Assembly (NCBI GenBank): GCA_943846745.1
Contig: OX044360.1
Span: 1,054,001-1,118,000, forward strand
Direction: 5' to 3'
Source: Opacimonas sp002292215
Lineage (GTDB): Bacteria; Pseudomonadota; Gammaproteobacteria; Enterobacterales; Alteromonadaceae
Length of the DNA: 64,000 nucleotides
Part shown: piece after piece, positions 15,647 through 24,311 of the stretch
How the letters are laid out: every line of letters starts with the position of its first letter
How positions within the stretch are numbered: position 1 is the first letter of the stretch
Made by a program: the position numbers and the translations under genes
The notes under the pieces: generated by a model
Seen by the model: the letters and a program-made list of their open reading frames with translations, nothing else
Told to the model about the DNA's origin: nothing
Database searches by the model: none

Positions 15647-16324
15647 TTAAGACTCTTTTGTAATCGCTTGACGTTGCAATATTGCAGCAAACTCTTCCAT
15701 AAAGTTGATGTACCCATTTTCAATTTTTTCAACTTGATGACTAAAGCGGTTATAGGCAATGACCGCTGGGATCGCTGCGAATAATCCTATCGCTGTAGCA
15801 ATAAGGGCTTCAGCAATACCGGGTGCCACCATCGCCAATGTTGCTTGTTGCACTTGGCCTAAAGCAATAAACGCATTCATAATGCCCCATACCGTACCGA
15901 ATAATCCGATATACGGAGAAATAGAACCGACCGTCGCTAAAAACGGCAATTTAGATTCGAGGCTATCCACTTCTCTAGATAAGGCAACCCGCATTGCTCG
16001 GCTACTACCTTCAACGACGATATCCCCTTGCGCTTCAGATTTACGCAAGCGGACAAATTCACGAAAACCTGCCACAAAAATACTATGAATACCACTAACT
16101 CGGGCTTGTGCACTGAGTTCTTGAAATAATTTATTTAAATCGGTACCAGACCAAAATTGCTCTTCAAACTGCAATAAAGTGGCTTTAGCTGAATTAAGTG
16201 CTCGGGTCCGTTGCACAATAAACGCCCAAGAGACAATAGACGCAGCTAACAATAAAATCATGACTAATTTAACGACTAAACTTGCTTGTAAAAACAAGCC
16301 TATAAATGACATATCATGCGACAC
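15647..16324 (-). CDS. tolQ: Tol-Pal system protein TolQ
   Basis: TolQ is the MotA/ExbB-like proton-channel subunit. The 225-residue protein has membrane segments near 10-35, 130-155 and 165-195 with LPFLATVGSISPYIGLFGTV and GIAEALIATAIGLFAAIPAV, the conserved channel helices. A GTG start at 16324 is chosen because AAGGAA lies 7 bases upstream; an ATG four codons further in (16312) is the alternative. The GTG overlaps the 3' end of ybgC by 11 bases, which ties the two genes in one transcript. Confidence 0.95.
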   Translation of the reverse strand: MSHDMSFIGLFLQASLVVKLVMILLLAASIVSWAFIVQRTRALNSAKATLLQFEEQFWSGTDLNKLFQELSAQARVSGIHSIFVAGFREFVRLRKSEAQGDIVVEGSSRAMRVALSREVDSLESKLPFLATVGSISPYIGLFGTVWGIMNAFIALGQVQQATLAMVAPGIAEALIATAIGLFAAIPAVIAYNRFSHQVEKIENGYINFMEEFAAILQRQAITKES

Positions 16325-16724
16325 GTATACATTCCTTATAAATATCTTTGGGGATAGCGCAAGGTTTCATGTGTGCAAGTTTGACGCACGCTACCTGAAT
16401 CGTAGCTGAAACTAAGACGCTGTCTTGTTTTTTAACAGTTTGTGTAAAGACCATCGAGGCTTTTTTTAGTTCACTCAAGTTACTATAAACAGAGATTTCA
16501 TCATCAAATTGCGCTGGCATATGATAATGCATATCAACATGACGCACGACAAACGCAATTCCATGCTCAAGTAATGCGTGTTGAGAAAAACCTAACTCAC
16601 GCAACCATTCTGTCCGAGCTCGTTCAAAAAACTTTAAATAATTAGCATAATACACAATACCACCGGCATCAGTATCCTCGTAATATATACGAATTGGCAA
16701 AGGTTTCAATGACAAATCATCCAT
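16314..16724 (-). CDS. ybgC: Acyl-CoA thioesterase YbgC, Tol-Pal operon
   Basis: YbgC is a hotdog-fold thioesterase acting on acyl-CoA, found as the first gene of the tol-pal operon in many gammaproteobacteria. The 136-residue protein contains YYEDTDAGGIVYYANYLKFF, with the conserved catalytic Asp in the DTDAGGxVYxxxY motif, then FERARTEWLRELG. Length matches the family. It opens the operon ybgC-tolQ-tolR-tolA-tolB-pal-cpoB, whose promoter must lie in the 135-base gap before ruvB. Confidence 0.94.
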   Translation of the reverse strand: MDDLSLKPLPIRIYYEDTDAGGIVYYANYLKFFERARTEWLRELGFSQHALLEHGIAFVVRHVDMHYHMPAQFDDEISVYSNLSELKKASMVFTQTVKKQDSVLVSATIQVACVKLAHMKPCAIPKDIYKECIRVA

Positions 16725-16760
16725 TAGAAAAACTAATCCTATTAGTGCAAATTAATTCAA

Positions 16761-16879
16761 TTGAATAAATTCTCAATCGCAGTAAAATACTGTACATAGA
16801 TTGAGTGTTTGTTCAATTTGTATTCCTTTTAGTAGTTATTTTATAACTTTTAGCCCACTTCATTGTGGGCTTTTTTTTG
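16761..16879 (+). ncRNA. Candidate small RNA between ybgC and ruvB
   Basis: On the plus strand TTGAAT (16761-16766), a 16-base spacer and TAAAAT (16783-16788) make a fair sigma-70 promoter. About 60 bases later AGCCCAC/GTGGGCT forms a hairpin followed by eight T (16852-16876), an intrinsic terminator pointing right with no plus-strand gene before it. The predicted transcript is about 80 bases, starting near 16795, and has a U-rich 3' half. The hairpin overlaps the last codons of ruvB. Expression is not shown. Confidence 0.35.
16852..16876 (+). terminator. Intrinsic terminator on the plus strand
   Basis: The stem AGCCCAC/GTGGGCT is followed by TTTTTTTT on the plus strand. On the minus strand the downstream bases (AAAAGTTAT) are not a T-run, so it is a poor terminator for ruvB despite overlapping its 3' end. 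Confidence 0.6.
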
Positions 16880-17873
16880 GCTGAAAACCTAAGTGTTCAT
16901 AGGCTCGAGCTGATGCAATACGTCCGCGAGGCGTACGCTGTAAAAAACCTTGTTGGATCAAAAACGGTTCAATCACATCTTCAATGGTTTCTTTTTCTTC
17001 GCCAATCGCTGCCGCCAAATTATCTAATCCAACCGGTCCACCATCAAACTTATCAATAATCGCATCGAGTAATTTTCGATCCATAAAGTCAAAGCCTACT
17101 TTATCAACATCTAACATATCTAATGCTAAACCGGCGGTAATTTCATCAACACGACCATCCGATTTAATTTCGGCGTAATCTCTAACTCTGCGTAATAATC
17201 GATTAGCAATACGCGGTGTCCCACGCGCTCGCTTAGCAATTTCTAATGCACCTTCTTGTACCATTTCGACGTTCAAGTATTTAGCAGAACGCATAATAAT
17301 ATCCGTCAAATCGGTAATATTATAGAACTCTAAACGCTGTACTATGCCAAAGCGGTCGCGTAATGGCGATGTCAATGAACCGGCGCGAGTTGTTGCTCCT
17401 ACTAATGTAAAAGGGGCTAAGTCGAGTTTAATTGAACGCGCAGCGGGCCCCTCGCCAATCATAATATCAATTTGGTAATCTTCCATTGCAGGATAGAGGA
17501 TTTCTTCAACTACGGGGCTTAAACGATGTATTTCATCAATAAATAACACATCGTTTTCTTCTAGATTGGTTAACAGTGCCGCTAAATCACCGGCTTTTTC
17601 TAATACTGGACCCGATGTGGTTTTGATGTTCACATCCATCTCATTGGCAATGATATTGGCCAACGTCGTTTTACCTAGCCCTGGAGGACCAAAAATCAAT
17701 ACATGGTCAAGCGCATCTTCTCGCTTTCGCGCCGCCTCGATAAAAATCGACATTTGCTCACAGACTGTATCTTGTCCCGTGTAATCAGCTAACGTCTTAG
17801 GACGAATGGCACGGTCAACAGCCTCATCATCTCGACTAACTGTGGCTTGGATCAAACGATCTTCTTCAATCAT
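16860..17873 (-). CDS. ruvB: Holliday junction branch-migration ATPase RuvB
   Basis: RuvB is the hexameric AAA+ motor that drives branch migration with RuvA. The 337-residue protein has Walker A GPPGLGKTTLANIIANEM near residue 60, Walker B LFIDEIHRLSP, sensor 1 GATTRAGSLTSPLRDRFG, and the C-terminal winged helix with QQGFLQRTPRGRIASARAYE. The ATG at 17873 matches the E. coli start (MIEEDRLIQ); the GTG two codons earlier is unlikely. It follows ruvA by 38 bases in the nudB-ruvC-ruvA-ruvB run. Confidence 0.97.
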   Translation of the reverse strand: MIEEDRLIQATVSRDDEAVDRAIRPKTLADYTGQDTVCEQMSIFIEAARKREDALDHVLIFGPPGLGKTTLANIIANEMDVNIKTTSGPVLEKAGDLAALLTNLEENDVLFIDEIHRLSPVVEEILYPAMEDYQIDIMIGEGPAARSIKLDLAPFTLVGATTRAGSLTSPLRDRFGIVQRLEFYNITDLTDIIMRSAKYLNVEMVQEGALEIAKRARGTPRIANRLLRRVRDYAEIKSDGRVDEITAGLALDMLDVDKVGFDFMDRKLLDAIIDKFDGGPVGLDNLAAAIGEEKETIEDVIEPFLIQQGFLQRTPRGRIASARAYEHLGFQPKKSPQ

Positions 17874-17911
17874 ACACACTCTTATTTTTTATCAATAGCC
17901 GTTTAACGACA

Positions 17912-18538
17912 CTATACCATAGCTCGTAACGCTTCACGGATCAGTTGTTCACTGGTCATATCATCTTGATACACTGACTGAATGATTTTGCTGGCGACTG
18001 GGGGTTTGTAACCCAACGCGACTAATGCGCTTAATGCTTCTTCGCGCGTATCATTGGTTTGTATAAACATACTGCCTTGTTCCGCAGATGCCGATACCGG
18101 TAAATTCATTGCTGCGCCAGGATTGTTTAACGTTAATTTGGCTAATCTATCTTTAAGCTCCACGACTAAACGCTCGGCGGTCTTTTTTCCCACTCCGGGT
18201 ATTTTGACCAATGAAGTGACGTCTTCATAACCTACGGCACGGATCAAGTCTTGCACACTCATGCCTGATAATATCGTAATCGCAAGTTTAGGTCCTACGC
18301 CATTAGCTTTAATTAATTCACGGAAAACTAAGCGCTCTTGTTTTTCAATAAAGCCAAACAACAACTGTGCATCTTCTCGCACCACAAAATGGGTAAACAC
18401 AGTGACCGTCTCACCTTCAGCAGGTAAACCATAGATACTATGCATCGACATACTGATCTCATAGCCTATACCACCGGCTTGGATCATGATCTCAGGAGGT
18501 TGTTTAGCTAATAATGTACCGGTAATTAATCCAATCAT
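17912..18538 (-). CDS. ruvA: Holliday junction DNA-binding protein RuvA
   Basis: RuvA tetramers hold the four-way junction and load RuvB. The 208-residue protein has the N-terminal OB fold (MIGLITGTLLAKQPPEIM), two helix-hairpin-helix motifs (about 71-130, with LIKANGVGPKLAITILSG and LVKIPGVGKKTAERLVVEL), and a C-terminal RuvB-binding three-helix domain (about 155-208, EEALSALVALGYKP). Length is normal. It lies between ruvC (52-base gap) and ruvB. Confidence 0.97.
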   Translation of the reverse strand: MIGLITGTLLAKQPPEIMIQAGGIGYEISMSMHSIYGLPAEGETVTVFTHFVVREDAQLLFGFIEKQERLVFRELIKANGVGPKLAITILSGMSVQDLIRAVGYEDVTSLVKIPGVGKKTAERLVVELKDRLAKLTLNNPGAAMNLPVSASAEQGSMFIQTNDTREEALSALVALGYKPPVASKIIQSVYQDDMTSEQLIREALRAMV

Positions 18539-18590
18539 CGTGCTCTCATTGTTTGTTTTATAAATTGTTGATTTTTATATCTCGTTAAAT

Positions 18591-19109
18591 CTAGCGTAAT
18601 CTGCCACGAGCGATACGGGTTGCTTTACCCGCCATCGCCACCAAACTTTGTCGAGTGTGCCCATGACATAACGCTACGGCTAAGGCATCGGCTGCATCAG
18701 CTTGTGGTGTACCGGGCAGTTTTAATAAATACTTTACCATATGCTGGACTTGAGTTTTATCCGCACCACCATTACCAACAACTGATTGTTTGATTTGTCG
18801 GGCTGCATACTCGCTCACCGGTAAATCAAATTGTGTTGCTGCAACGATGGCTGCACCACGTGCTTGACCTAGTTTTAATGCAGAGTCTGGATTTTTAGCC
18901 ATAAACACTTGTTCAATGGCAAATTCTTTGGGTTGGTATTGCGAAATGATTTCACTCACACCTTGAAATATTTGCTGCAACCGACCGGCTAATTCATCAC
19001 CTGATAAGCGAATGCAACCACTGGCGACGTAAGTAAACTTATTGCCGGTTTGTTCAATGACACCATATCCGGTGATCCTTGAACCAGGATCAATCCCCAA
19101 TAGAATCAT
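18591..19109 (-). CDS. ruvC: Holliday junction resolvase RuvC
   Basis: RuvC cuts the Holliday junction held by RuvAB. The 172-residue protein has the RNase H-like catalytic acids in ILLGIDPGSRITGYG (Asp7), FAIEQVFMAKNPDSALKLGQ (Glu near 66) and QADAADALAVALCH (two Asp near 138-141). It overlaps nudB by 4 bases. In E. coli yebC lies between nudB and ruvC; here they are directly joined. Confidence 0.97.
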   Translation of the reverse strand: MILLGIDPGSRITGYGVIEQTGNKFTYVASGCIRLSGDELAGRLQQIFQGVSEIISQYQPKEFAIEQVFMAKNPDSALKLGQARGAAIVAATQFDLPVSEYAARQIKQSVVGNGGADKTQVQHMVKYLLKLPGTPQADAADALAVALCHGHTRQSLVAMAGKATRIARGRLR

Positions 19110-19555
19110 ATCTCACCTGCTTGTTCAGGGACGAATTTAGCAATTGCTTGGGCATTGGTTTTGGACCAGACTTTATCCACCGCGGCGGCTTTAGTCAGCC
19201 ATACATAATCCGTATGTTCAGTTAGCGTAATGGGAAGTTGAGAATCCACTTGTACACAAAATACGTGTTCAAAGTTAAATTTCGTTCCTTCAGGATAGCG
19301 ATATAACCACTGTTCACGGATAACAAATTGGTTGATGTGACGGCAATTTTGAATGGTGTGACAACGCGGCTCTAATATTAAGCCAGTTTCTTCAGCGACT
19401 TCACGATAGGCAGTTTCTATCGGTTGCTCATGAACTTCGATAGTACCGGTCACCGATTGCCAAAACTCAGCATCATCGTCACGTTGCATGACCAGCACAC
19501 GATGATGCTGGTCATAAATCACAACTAATACAGACTCGGGTCGTTTTAGCGACAT
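19106..19555 (-). CDS. nudB: Dihydroneopterin triphosphate diphosphatase (Nudix)
   Basis: NudB removes pyrophosphate from dihydroneopterin triphosphate in folate biosynthesis. The 149-residue protein begins with the strand set RPESVLVVIYDQHHRVLVMQ and has a Nudix box around GTIEVHEQPIETAYREVAEE with TGL following, giving the metal-binding REVAEE core. Its place directly after aspS (8 bases) and before ruvC (4-base overlap) matches the E. coli neighbourhood and supports the name. Confidence 0.93.
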   Translation of the reverse strand: MSLKRPESVLVVIYDQHHRVLVMQRDDDAEFWQSVTGTIEVHEQPIETAYREVAEETGLILEPRCHTIQNCRHINQFVIREQWLYRYPEGTKFNFEHVFCVQVDSQLPITLTEHTDYVWLTKAAAVDKVWSKTNAQAIAKFVPEQAGEI

Positions 19556-19562
19556 TGGCGCC

Positions 19563-21335
19563 TTATTCAGCTTCTGGTTCTGATTTTACTGTCGATGCAA
19601 TCGCTAACTCAGCTAATTGCTCCGCACTAGCAACACCCGGTGCAGACGTTAACGGACAGGCAGCCGTAGCTGTTTTAGGAAAAGCCATAACATCACGGAT
19701 AGAAGTAGTATTAGTCATTAGCATGACTAAACGATCTAAACCAAATGCTAAACCTGCATGTGGTGGCGTACCGTATTGTAATGCTTCAAGTAAGAAACCA
19801 AATTTACTTTGTGCTTCTTGTTTGCTGATCCCTAGAATGTCAAACACCGTCGCTTGCATATCTTGTTGATGTATACGTACCGAACCACCACCTAACTCAC
19901 AGCCATTTAAGACCATGTCATACGCATTGGATAAGGCATTAGCCGGATCGGCTTGCAACTCTTCTGGTGACAAATCACGCGGCGCAGTAAATGGATGATG
20001 CAGTGCATGATACTGACCGTCAAATTCCTCAAACATAGGAAAATCAACGACCCACAATGGTTTCCATTCGCCTTGATTAAGCTCAAAGTCATTGCCGACT
20101 TTTAAACGTAACGCGCCCAATGCTTCGGTGACAACCGAGTAAGTATCAGAACCAAATAATAAAATATCACCATCTTTAGCATTTGCCACGGTGAGTAATT
20201 GCTCGATGATTTCTGGAGTTAAGAATTTAGCAATCGGCGATTGTACGCCTTCAGCACCTTTAGACGCATCGTTGATCTTCATCCATGCAAGACCTTTCGC
20301 GCCATAAATACCAACAAAGTTACCATATTCATCTAATTGTTTACGTGACAGGCTTGCACCGCCTGGTACACATATCATCGCGACACGACCTTTTGGATCA
20401 TTCGCCGGACCAGAGAATACTTTAAATTCAACGTCAGCCATAATCCCAGCGACATCAATCAGTTGTAGCGGGTTACGCAAATCAGGTTTATCCGAACCAT
20501 ATAAACGCATCGCATCAGCATAGGTCATTCGAGGGAAATCGCCCAAATCAACGTCAAGCATCTTCACGAATAACTCACGGATCATGCGCTCAGCAATCGC
20601 CATCACGCCATCGGCATCTAAGAATGTAGTTTCAATATCGATTTGCGTAAATTCAGGCTGACGGTCAGCTCGTAAATCTTCATCACGGAAACATTTAACA
20701 ATTTGATAATACTTGTCCATACCTGACATCATCAACAATTGCTTAAACAACTGAGGAGATTGCGGCAGAGCAAAAAATTGACCTTTGTGAGTACGCGATG
20801 GTACCAAATAATCACGGGCACCTTCAGGAGTAGCTTTGGTCAAAATGGGCGTTTCAATATCTAAGAAATCTTGATCTTCAAGGAAGCGACGAACCGCACC
20901 GGTGACTTTCGAACGGAATATTAAACGCTCGGTCATCACTGGACGACGTAAATCTAAATAACGATATTTTAGACGCTGTTCTTCTGAGTTTTCTTGGTTC
21001 CAATCTAGCGGTAACGGAGCCGATTTGTTAAATATCTCGAGCCCTTTGCCTAAGATCTCAATCGCACCCGTGTTCATATCAGCATTGATTTGTGAATCAG
21101 GACGCGCTCTAACTCGACCGGTAATAGACACACAAAATTCGTTACGAACACTGTTAGCAGTGGCAAAAACATCCGCTACATCCGGATCGAACACAACTTG
21201 CACGATCCCTGCGCGATCACGGATATCTAAGAAAATAACGCCACCGAGGTCACGGCGCTTGTTGACCCAACCGTTAATGGTGACCGTTTGGTCGATGAAT
21301 GATACATCAATGTTGCCGCAATAATCTGTGCGCAT
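19563..21335 (-). CDS. aspS: Aspartyl-tRNA synthetase
   Basis: AspRS charges tRNA-Asp in the cytoplasm. The 590-residue protein has the N-terminal anticodon-binding OB fold (about 1-105, INGWVNKRRDLGGVIFLDIR) and class II motif 1. Motif 2 is seen in YYQIVKCFRDEDLRADRQPE, the bacterial GAD insertion lies at about 290-420, and motif 3 is AGLAFGLDRLVMLM. Length is typical of the bacterial discriminating enzyme. It heads aspS-nudB-ruvCAB. Confidence 0.98.
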   Translation of the reverse strand: MRTDYCGNIDVSFIDQTVTINGWVNKRRDLGGVIFLDIRDRAGIVQVVFDPDVADVFATANSVRNEFCVSITGRVRARPDSQINADMNTGAIEILGKGLEIFNKSAPLPLDWNQENSEEQRLKYRYLDLRRPVMTERLIFRSKVTGAVRRFLEDQDFLDIETPILTKATPEGARDYLVPSRTHKGQFFALPQSPQLFKQLLMMSGMDKYYQIVKCFRDEDLRADRQPEFTQIDIETTFLDADGVMAIAERMIRELFVKMLDVDLGDFPRMTYADAMRLYGSDKPDLRNPLQLIDVAGIMADVEFKVFSGPANDPKGRVAMICVPGGASLSRKQLDEYGNFVGIYGAKGLAWMKINDASKGAEGVQSPIAKFLTPEIIEQLLTVANAKDGDILLFGSDTYSVVTEALGALRLKVGNDFELNQGEWKPLWVVDFPMFEEFDGQYHALHHPFTAPRDLSPEELQADPANALSNAYDMVLNGCELGGGSVRIHQQDMQATVFDILGISKQEAQSKFGFLLEALQYGTPPHAGLAFGLDRLVMLMTNTTSIRDVMAFPKTATAACPLTSAPGVASAEQLAELAIASTVKSEPEAE

Positions 21336-21494
21336 GGATCGGTAAACCTCAAAAACTAAGCGTAAAAAACGCGCTAAAAAACAATGCGCGTATTATAAAC
21401 TATTGAGTACAGATGCCTAGTGATTACGGTAAAAAGATTATTTATGTATGCTTTTACTCTCTTTTGGTAATAGTTAACCATTACCCAAAGACGC

Positions 21495-22835
21495 TCACAT
21501 CTGCCGAAAATTCGCCGCATCTAATTCATGTTTTTTGAGTAATTTGTGTAAATCACTGCGATTTCTGCCAGCTAAAAACGCAGCTCGAGTTACATTGCCA
21601 TCAGTCATATTCAATAATTTGCGTAAGTATGTATGCTCAAATGCATCGCGAGCATCACTCAAATTTGGCCAAGTAGAACGATTCGCCGACAACGCCTGCT
21701 CAACAAGGTGTTTTGGTATGATCGTCGTTTCAGCTAGGGCGACACATTGTTCAATCACATTGACTAATTGGCGTACATTTCCCGGCCAATTACTCGTCAC
21801 TAATAATTGAATGGCATCATCTGAAAATGCGATGACATTGACCTGATGTTTAGCCGCACTTTGACGTAATAATTCTCGCGCTAACAGCGGTATATCATCA
21901 GATCTTTCTTGTAACGGAGGCAACGTAAAATTCACCACATTGAGCCGGTAATATAAATCTTCCCTAAATTGATGTTCATGCATCGCCTGTTGTAAATCTT
22001 TGTGAGTAGCGGATATTACTCTGACATCAATATTGACAGATTGGCTTGAGCCTACGGGACGAATTTGTTGCTCCTGAAGTGCACGTAATAATTTAACTTG
22101 CAAAGACATTGGCATATCGCCGATTTCATCCAAAAACAACGTACCACCGTCGGCCTCTTTAAATAAACCTGGTGAAGCAAGTACCGCTCCGGTGAACGCT
22201 CCTTTAGTGTGACCAAACAATTCGGATTCGAGTAAGTTTTCAGGTATTGCGCCGCAGTTAATTGCAATAAACGGGTGCTTCGCTCGAGGGCTGGCTGAAT
22301 GAATCGCTTGCGCTAAGACTTCTTTTCCGGTGCCACTCGCGCCAGTAATTAACACACTCACATCGCGAAGGGCAATACGCCCGGCTTTATCTAACATGCT
22401 TAACATTTTATCATTGCGTGTAATGATATTTTTTGCCCAGTGACTTTCGTTTTCTAGCGGTTTTTGAGTTGCAATACTGCTTAGAATTTTTTGTAACTCT
22501 TGGTGATCAATCGGTTTGGTAATAAATCCATACATCCCTAATTTAGTTGCCGCAATCGCATCTTGGATGGTGCCATGTGCAGTTATTAAAATCACAGGCA
22601 GTGTCGGAAATGACGCTTTAATTTGATCAAAAAGCATCATCCCGTCAATATTTGGCATGCGTAAATCACTGATCACAACATCGACGGGAAATTGCTGCAA
22701 CAATTGCAACGCTTTTGCCCCATCATCGGTACTGATTATTTGATAACCCTGTTGTTCCAATCGTATGGTCAACAAACGCAATAACGCCTGGTCATCGTCG
22801 ACCAATAAGATGCTCATATTATTGTCATTATTCAA
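21495..22835 (-). CDS. glrR: Sigma-54-dependent response regulator, GlrR/QseF type
   Basis: A 446-residue NtrC-family regulator. The receiver (about 7-120) has acidic pocket DDD (13-15), phosphoacceptor Asp57 in ISDLRMP, and Lys in ITKPID. The AAA+ domain (about 145-375) has Walker A GASGTGKEVL, the sigma-54-contacting GAFTGA loop, and LFLDEIGDMP. A Fis-type helix-turn-helix ends the protein (NVTRAAFLAGRNRSDLHKLL). It overlaps the kinase gene by 8 bases. Family knowledge links GlrR to envelope stress and GlmY/GlmZ sRNA control in enterobacteria; targets here are unknown. Confidence 0.88.
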   Translation of the reverse strand: MNNDNNMSILLVDDDQALLRLLTIRLEQQGYQIISTDDGAKALQLLQQFPVDVVISDLRMPNIDGMMLFDQIKASFPTLPVILITAHGTIQDAIAATKLGMYGFITKPIDHQELQKILSSIATQKPLENESHWAKNIITRNDKMLSMLDKAGRIALRDVSVLITGASGTGKEVLAQAIHSASPRAKHPFIAINCGAIPENLLESELFGHTKGAFTGAVLASPGLFKEADGGTLFLDEIGDMPMSLQVKLLRALQEQQIRPVGSSQSVNIDVRVISATHKDLQQAMHEHQFREDLYYRLNVVNFTLPPLQERSDDIPLLARELLRQSAAKHQVNVIAFSDDAIQLLVTSNWPGNVRQLVNVIEQCVALAETTIIPKHLVEQALSANRSTWPNLSDARDAFEHTYLRKLLNMTDGNVTRAAFLAGRNRSDLHKLLKKHELDAANFRQM

Positions 22836-24243
22836 TATTCACTCCTTGTAAGGGTAATACCACTCGAAAACATACATCGGCATAATCCACATCAACTAAT
22901 GACACATTGCCATTGAGTAATCTGGCACACTCATCCACTATGGATAATCCCAAGCCTGCGCCAATAACTTTATCATTACGCTGAGTATTGCCTCGTGAAA
23001 ATGGCTGAAATAAATTAGCAACCGATTCTTGGGATAATGTAGGTCCATTATTTGCCACTTCGATGGCTACCTTTCCTTTTAATTCATAGATCTTAATATA
23101 AATGGGATTTTGATTCGTGCCATGGGCTAATGCATTTGACACTAAATTATCCAGCATCCGTCGAATTAACTCACTATCACTAAACGCTGTTATCTGAGTC
23201 AATTCAACAATGGGATGGATCCCTCCTTGATCCAACGCCAAACGGTTATCACGCAAACATTCTTCGACCACTAAAGCTAAATTAACCTGCTCGTACTGAG
23301 GTGAGATTTGTTGCAGTAACGTATTGTAATCAAGTAGTCGCTCCACTAAGATATTTAACCGTTTAGCACTTGCACTAAGTAGCATGACGACTTCTCTTTG
23401 CTCCGGAGATAAGCGCCCTACCACCTCCTCCCCTAACAATGCACAGCCTTCGTTGACACTCGCTAACGGGGTTTTTAATTCATGCGCAGCATGACGTAAC
23501 ATCGCATTGCGCAAATCATCGAGCTTATGGTATTTTTTCTGTAATTTTTTAATATCCGCTTCAACGGATTGATACATTTCGGGCAATTGTTTATTTGGCT
23601 GTTTGAGGCTGTGAAATTTCGCTGAGTTTTCAACATTCTGAATTAATCCTGAAATATATTGCAAAGGACTAACAAACCAATGGTTAATAAGCATCATGAG
23701 AAGCGCTACCGCAATCAAAATAAACACAAAATATTGGGTTCTTTCATGATCGAGTAGCGACTCAGATTTATGATAATTACTACGATGTATCTCAAGTAAC
23801 TCAATGATGTTGTTCACCAGCAAGTCATTTTGGTTGCTCAGCATCTTAGCTTGCTGTTCAATATACCGGGATTCTAGGACTATCGGATAACTTTGCAGAT
23901 TCGTTAAGATAAGCCTGATTTGTTTACAGCTTTCCGAAAACAATAAGTCTAAACATAGAAAATCTAATTGGTAGAATAATTTGTCTAGATCACTATCAAT
24001 TCTAGTATTCGATTTGGTATTAGTGGTATTAAAATGTTCGGACAGACGTATATTTAGTGCGGCAGTATCTTTGGTAAAGGCAAAGACAAGTAATAATTTT
24101 GATTGTACATTAAGCTGTTTTTTTACTAAATTTTGGTAATTGATTTCGCGCTGTTGTTTATCCACGACTAACACTCCCCAAATGCAGGAGCTAGTAATAA
24201 GCATCATAATGATCAGCATTTGATTCAACGTGAGTCGTGACAA
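22828..24243 (-). CDS. glrK: Sensor histidine kinase, GlrK/QseE type
   Basis: A 471-residue inner-membrane kinase that should phosphorylate the adjacent regulator. Membrane segments lie near 8-28 and 172-192, bounding a mostly helical periplasmic sensor with two cysteines. HAMP-like linker and coiled coil follow, then the H-box HAAHELKTPLASVNEG near residue 255, N-box DNLVSNALAHG and G-box GAGLGLSIV. The gene order kinase-regulator matches glrK/glrR, but the lipoprotein gene (yfhG/qseG) found between them in enterobacteria is absent. The signal is unknown. Confidence 0.85.
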   Translation of the reverse strand: MSRLTLNQMLIIMMLITSSCIWGVLVVDKQQREINYQNLVKKQLNVQSKLLLVFAFTKDTAALNIRLSEHFNTTNTKSNTRIDSDLDKLFYQLDFLCLDLLFSESCKQIRLILTNLQSYPIVLESRYIEQQAKMLSNQNDLLVNNIIELLEIHRSNYHKSESLLDHERTQYFVFILIAVALLMMLINHWFVSPLQYISGLIQNVENSAKFHSLKQPNKQLPEMYQSVEADIKKLQKKYHKLDDLRNAMLRHAAHELKTPLASVNEGCALLGEEVVGRLSPEQREVVMLLSASAKRLNILVERLLDYNTLLQQISPQYEQVNLALVVEECLRDNRLALDQGGIHPIVELTQITAFSDSELIRRMLDNLVSNALAHGTNQNPIYIKIYELKGKVAIEVANNGPTLSQESVANLFQPFSRGNTQRNDKVIGAGLGLSIVDECARLLNGNVSLVDVDYADVCFRVVLPLQGVNIE

Positions 24244-24311
24244 GCTAATTAATCCCTTAAATAGTCTTGTAATCTAAGCATATAAACAGCAATCACGCCA
24301 ATTAATCACAA

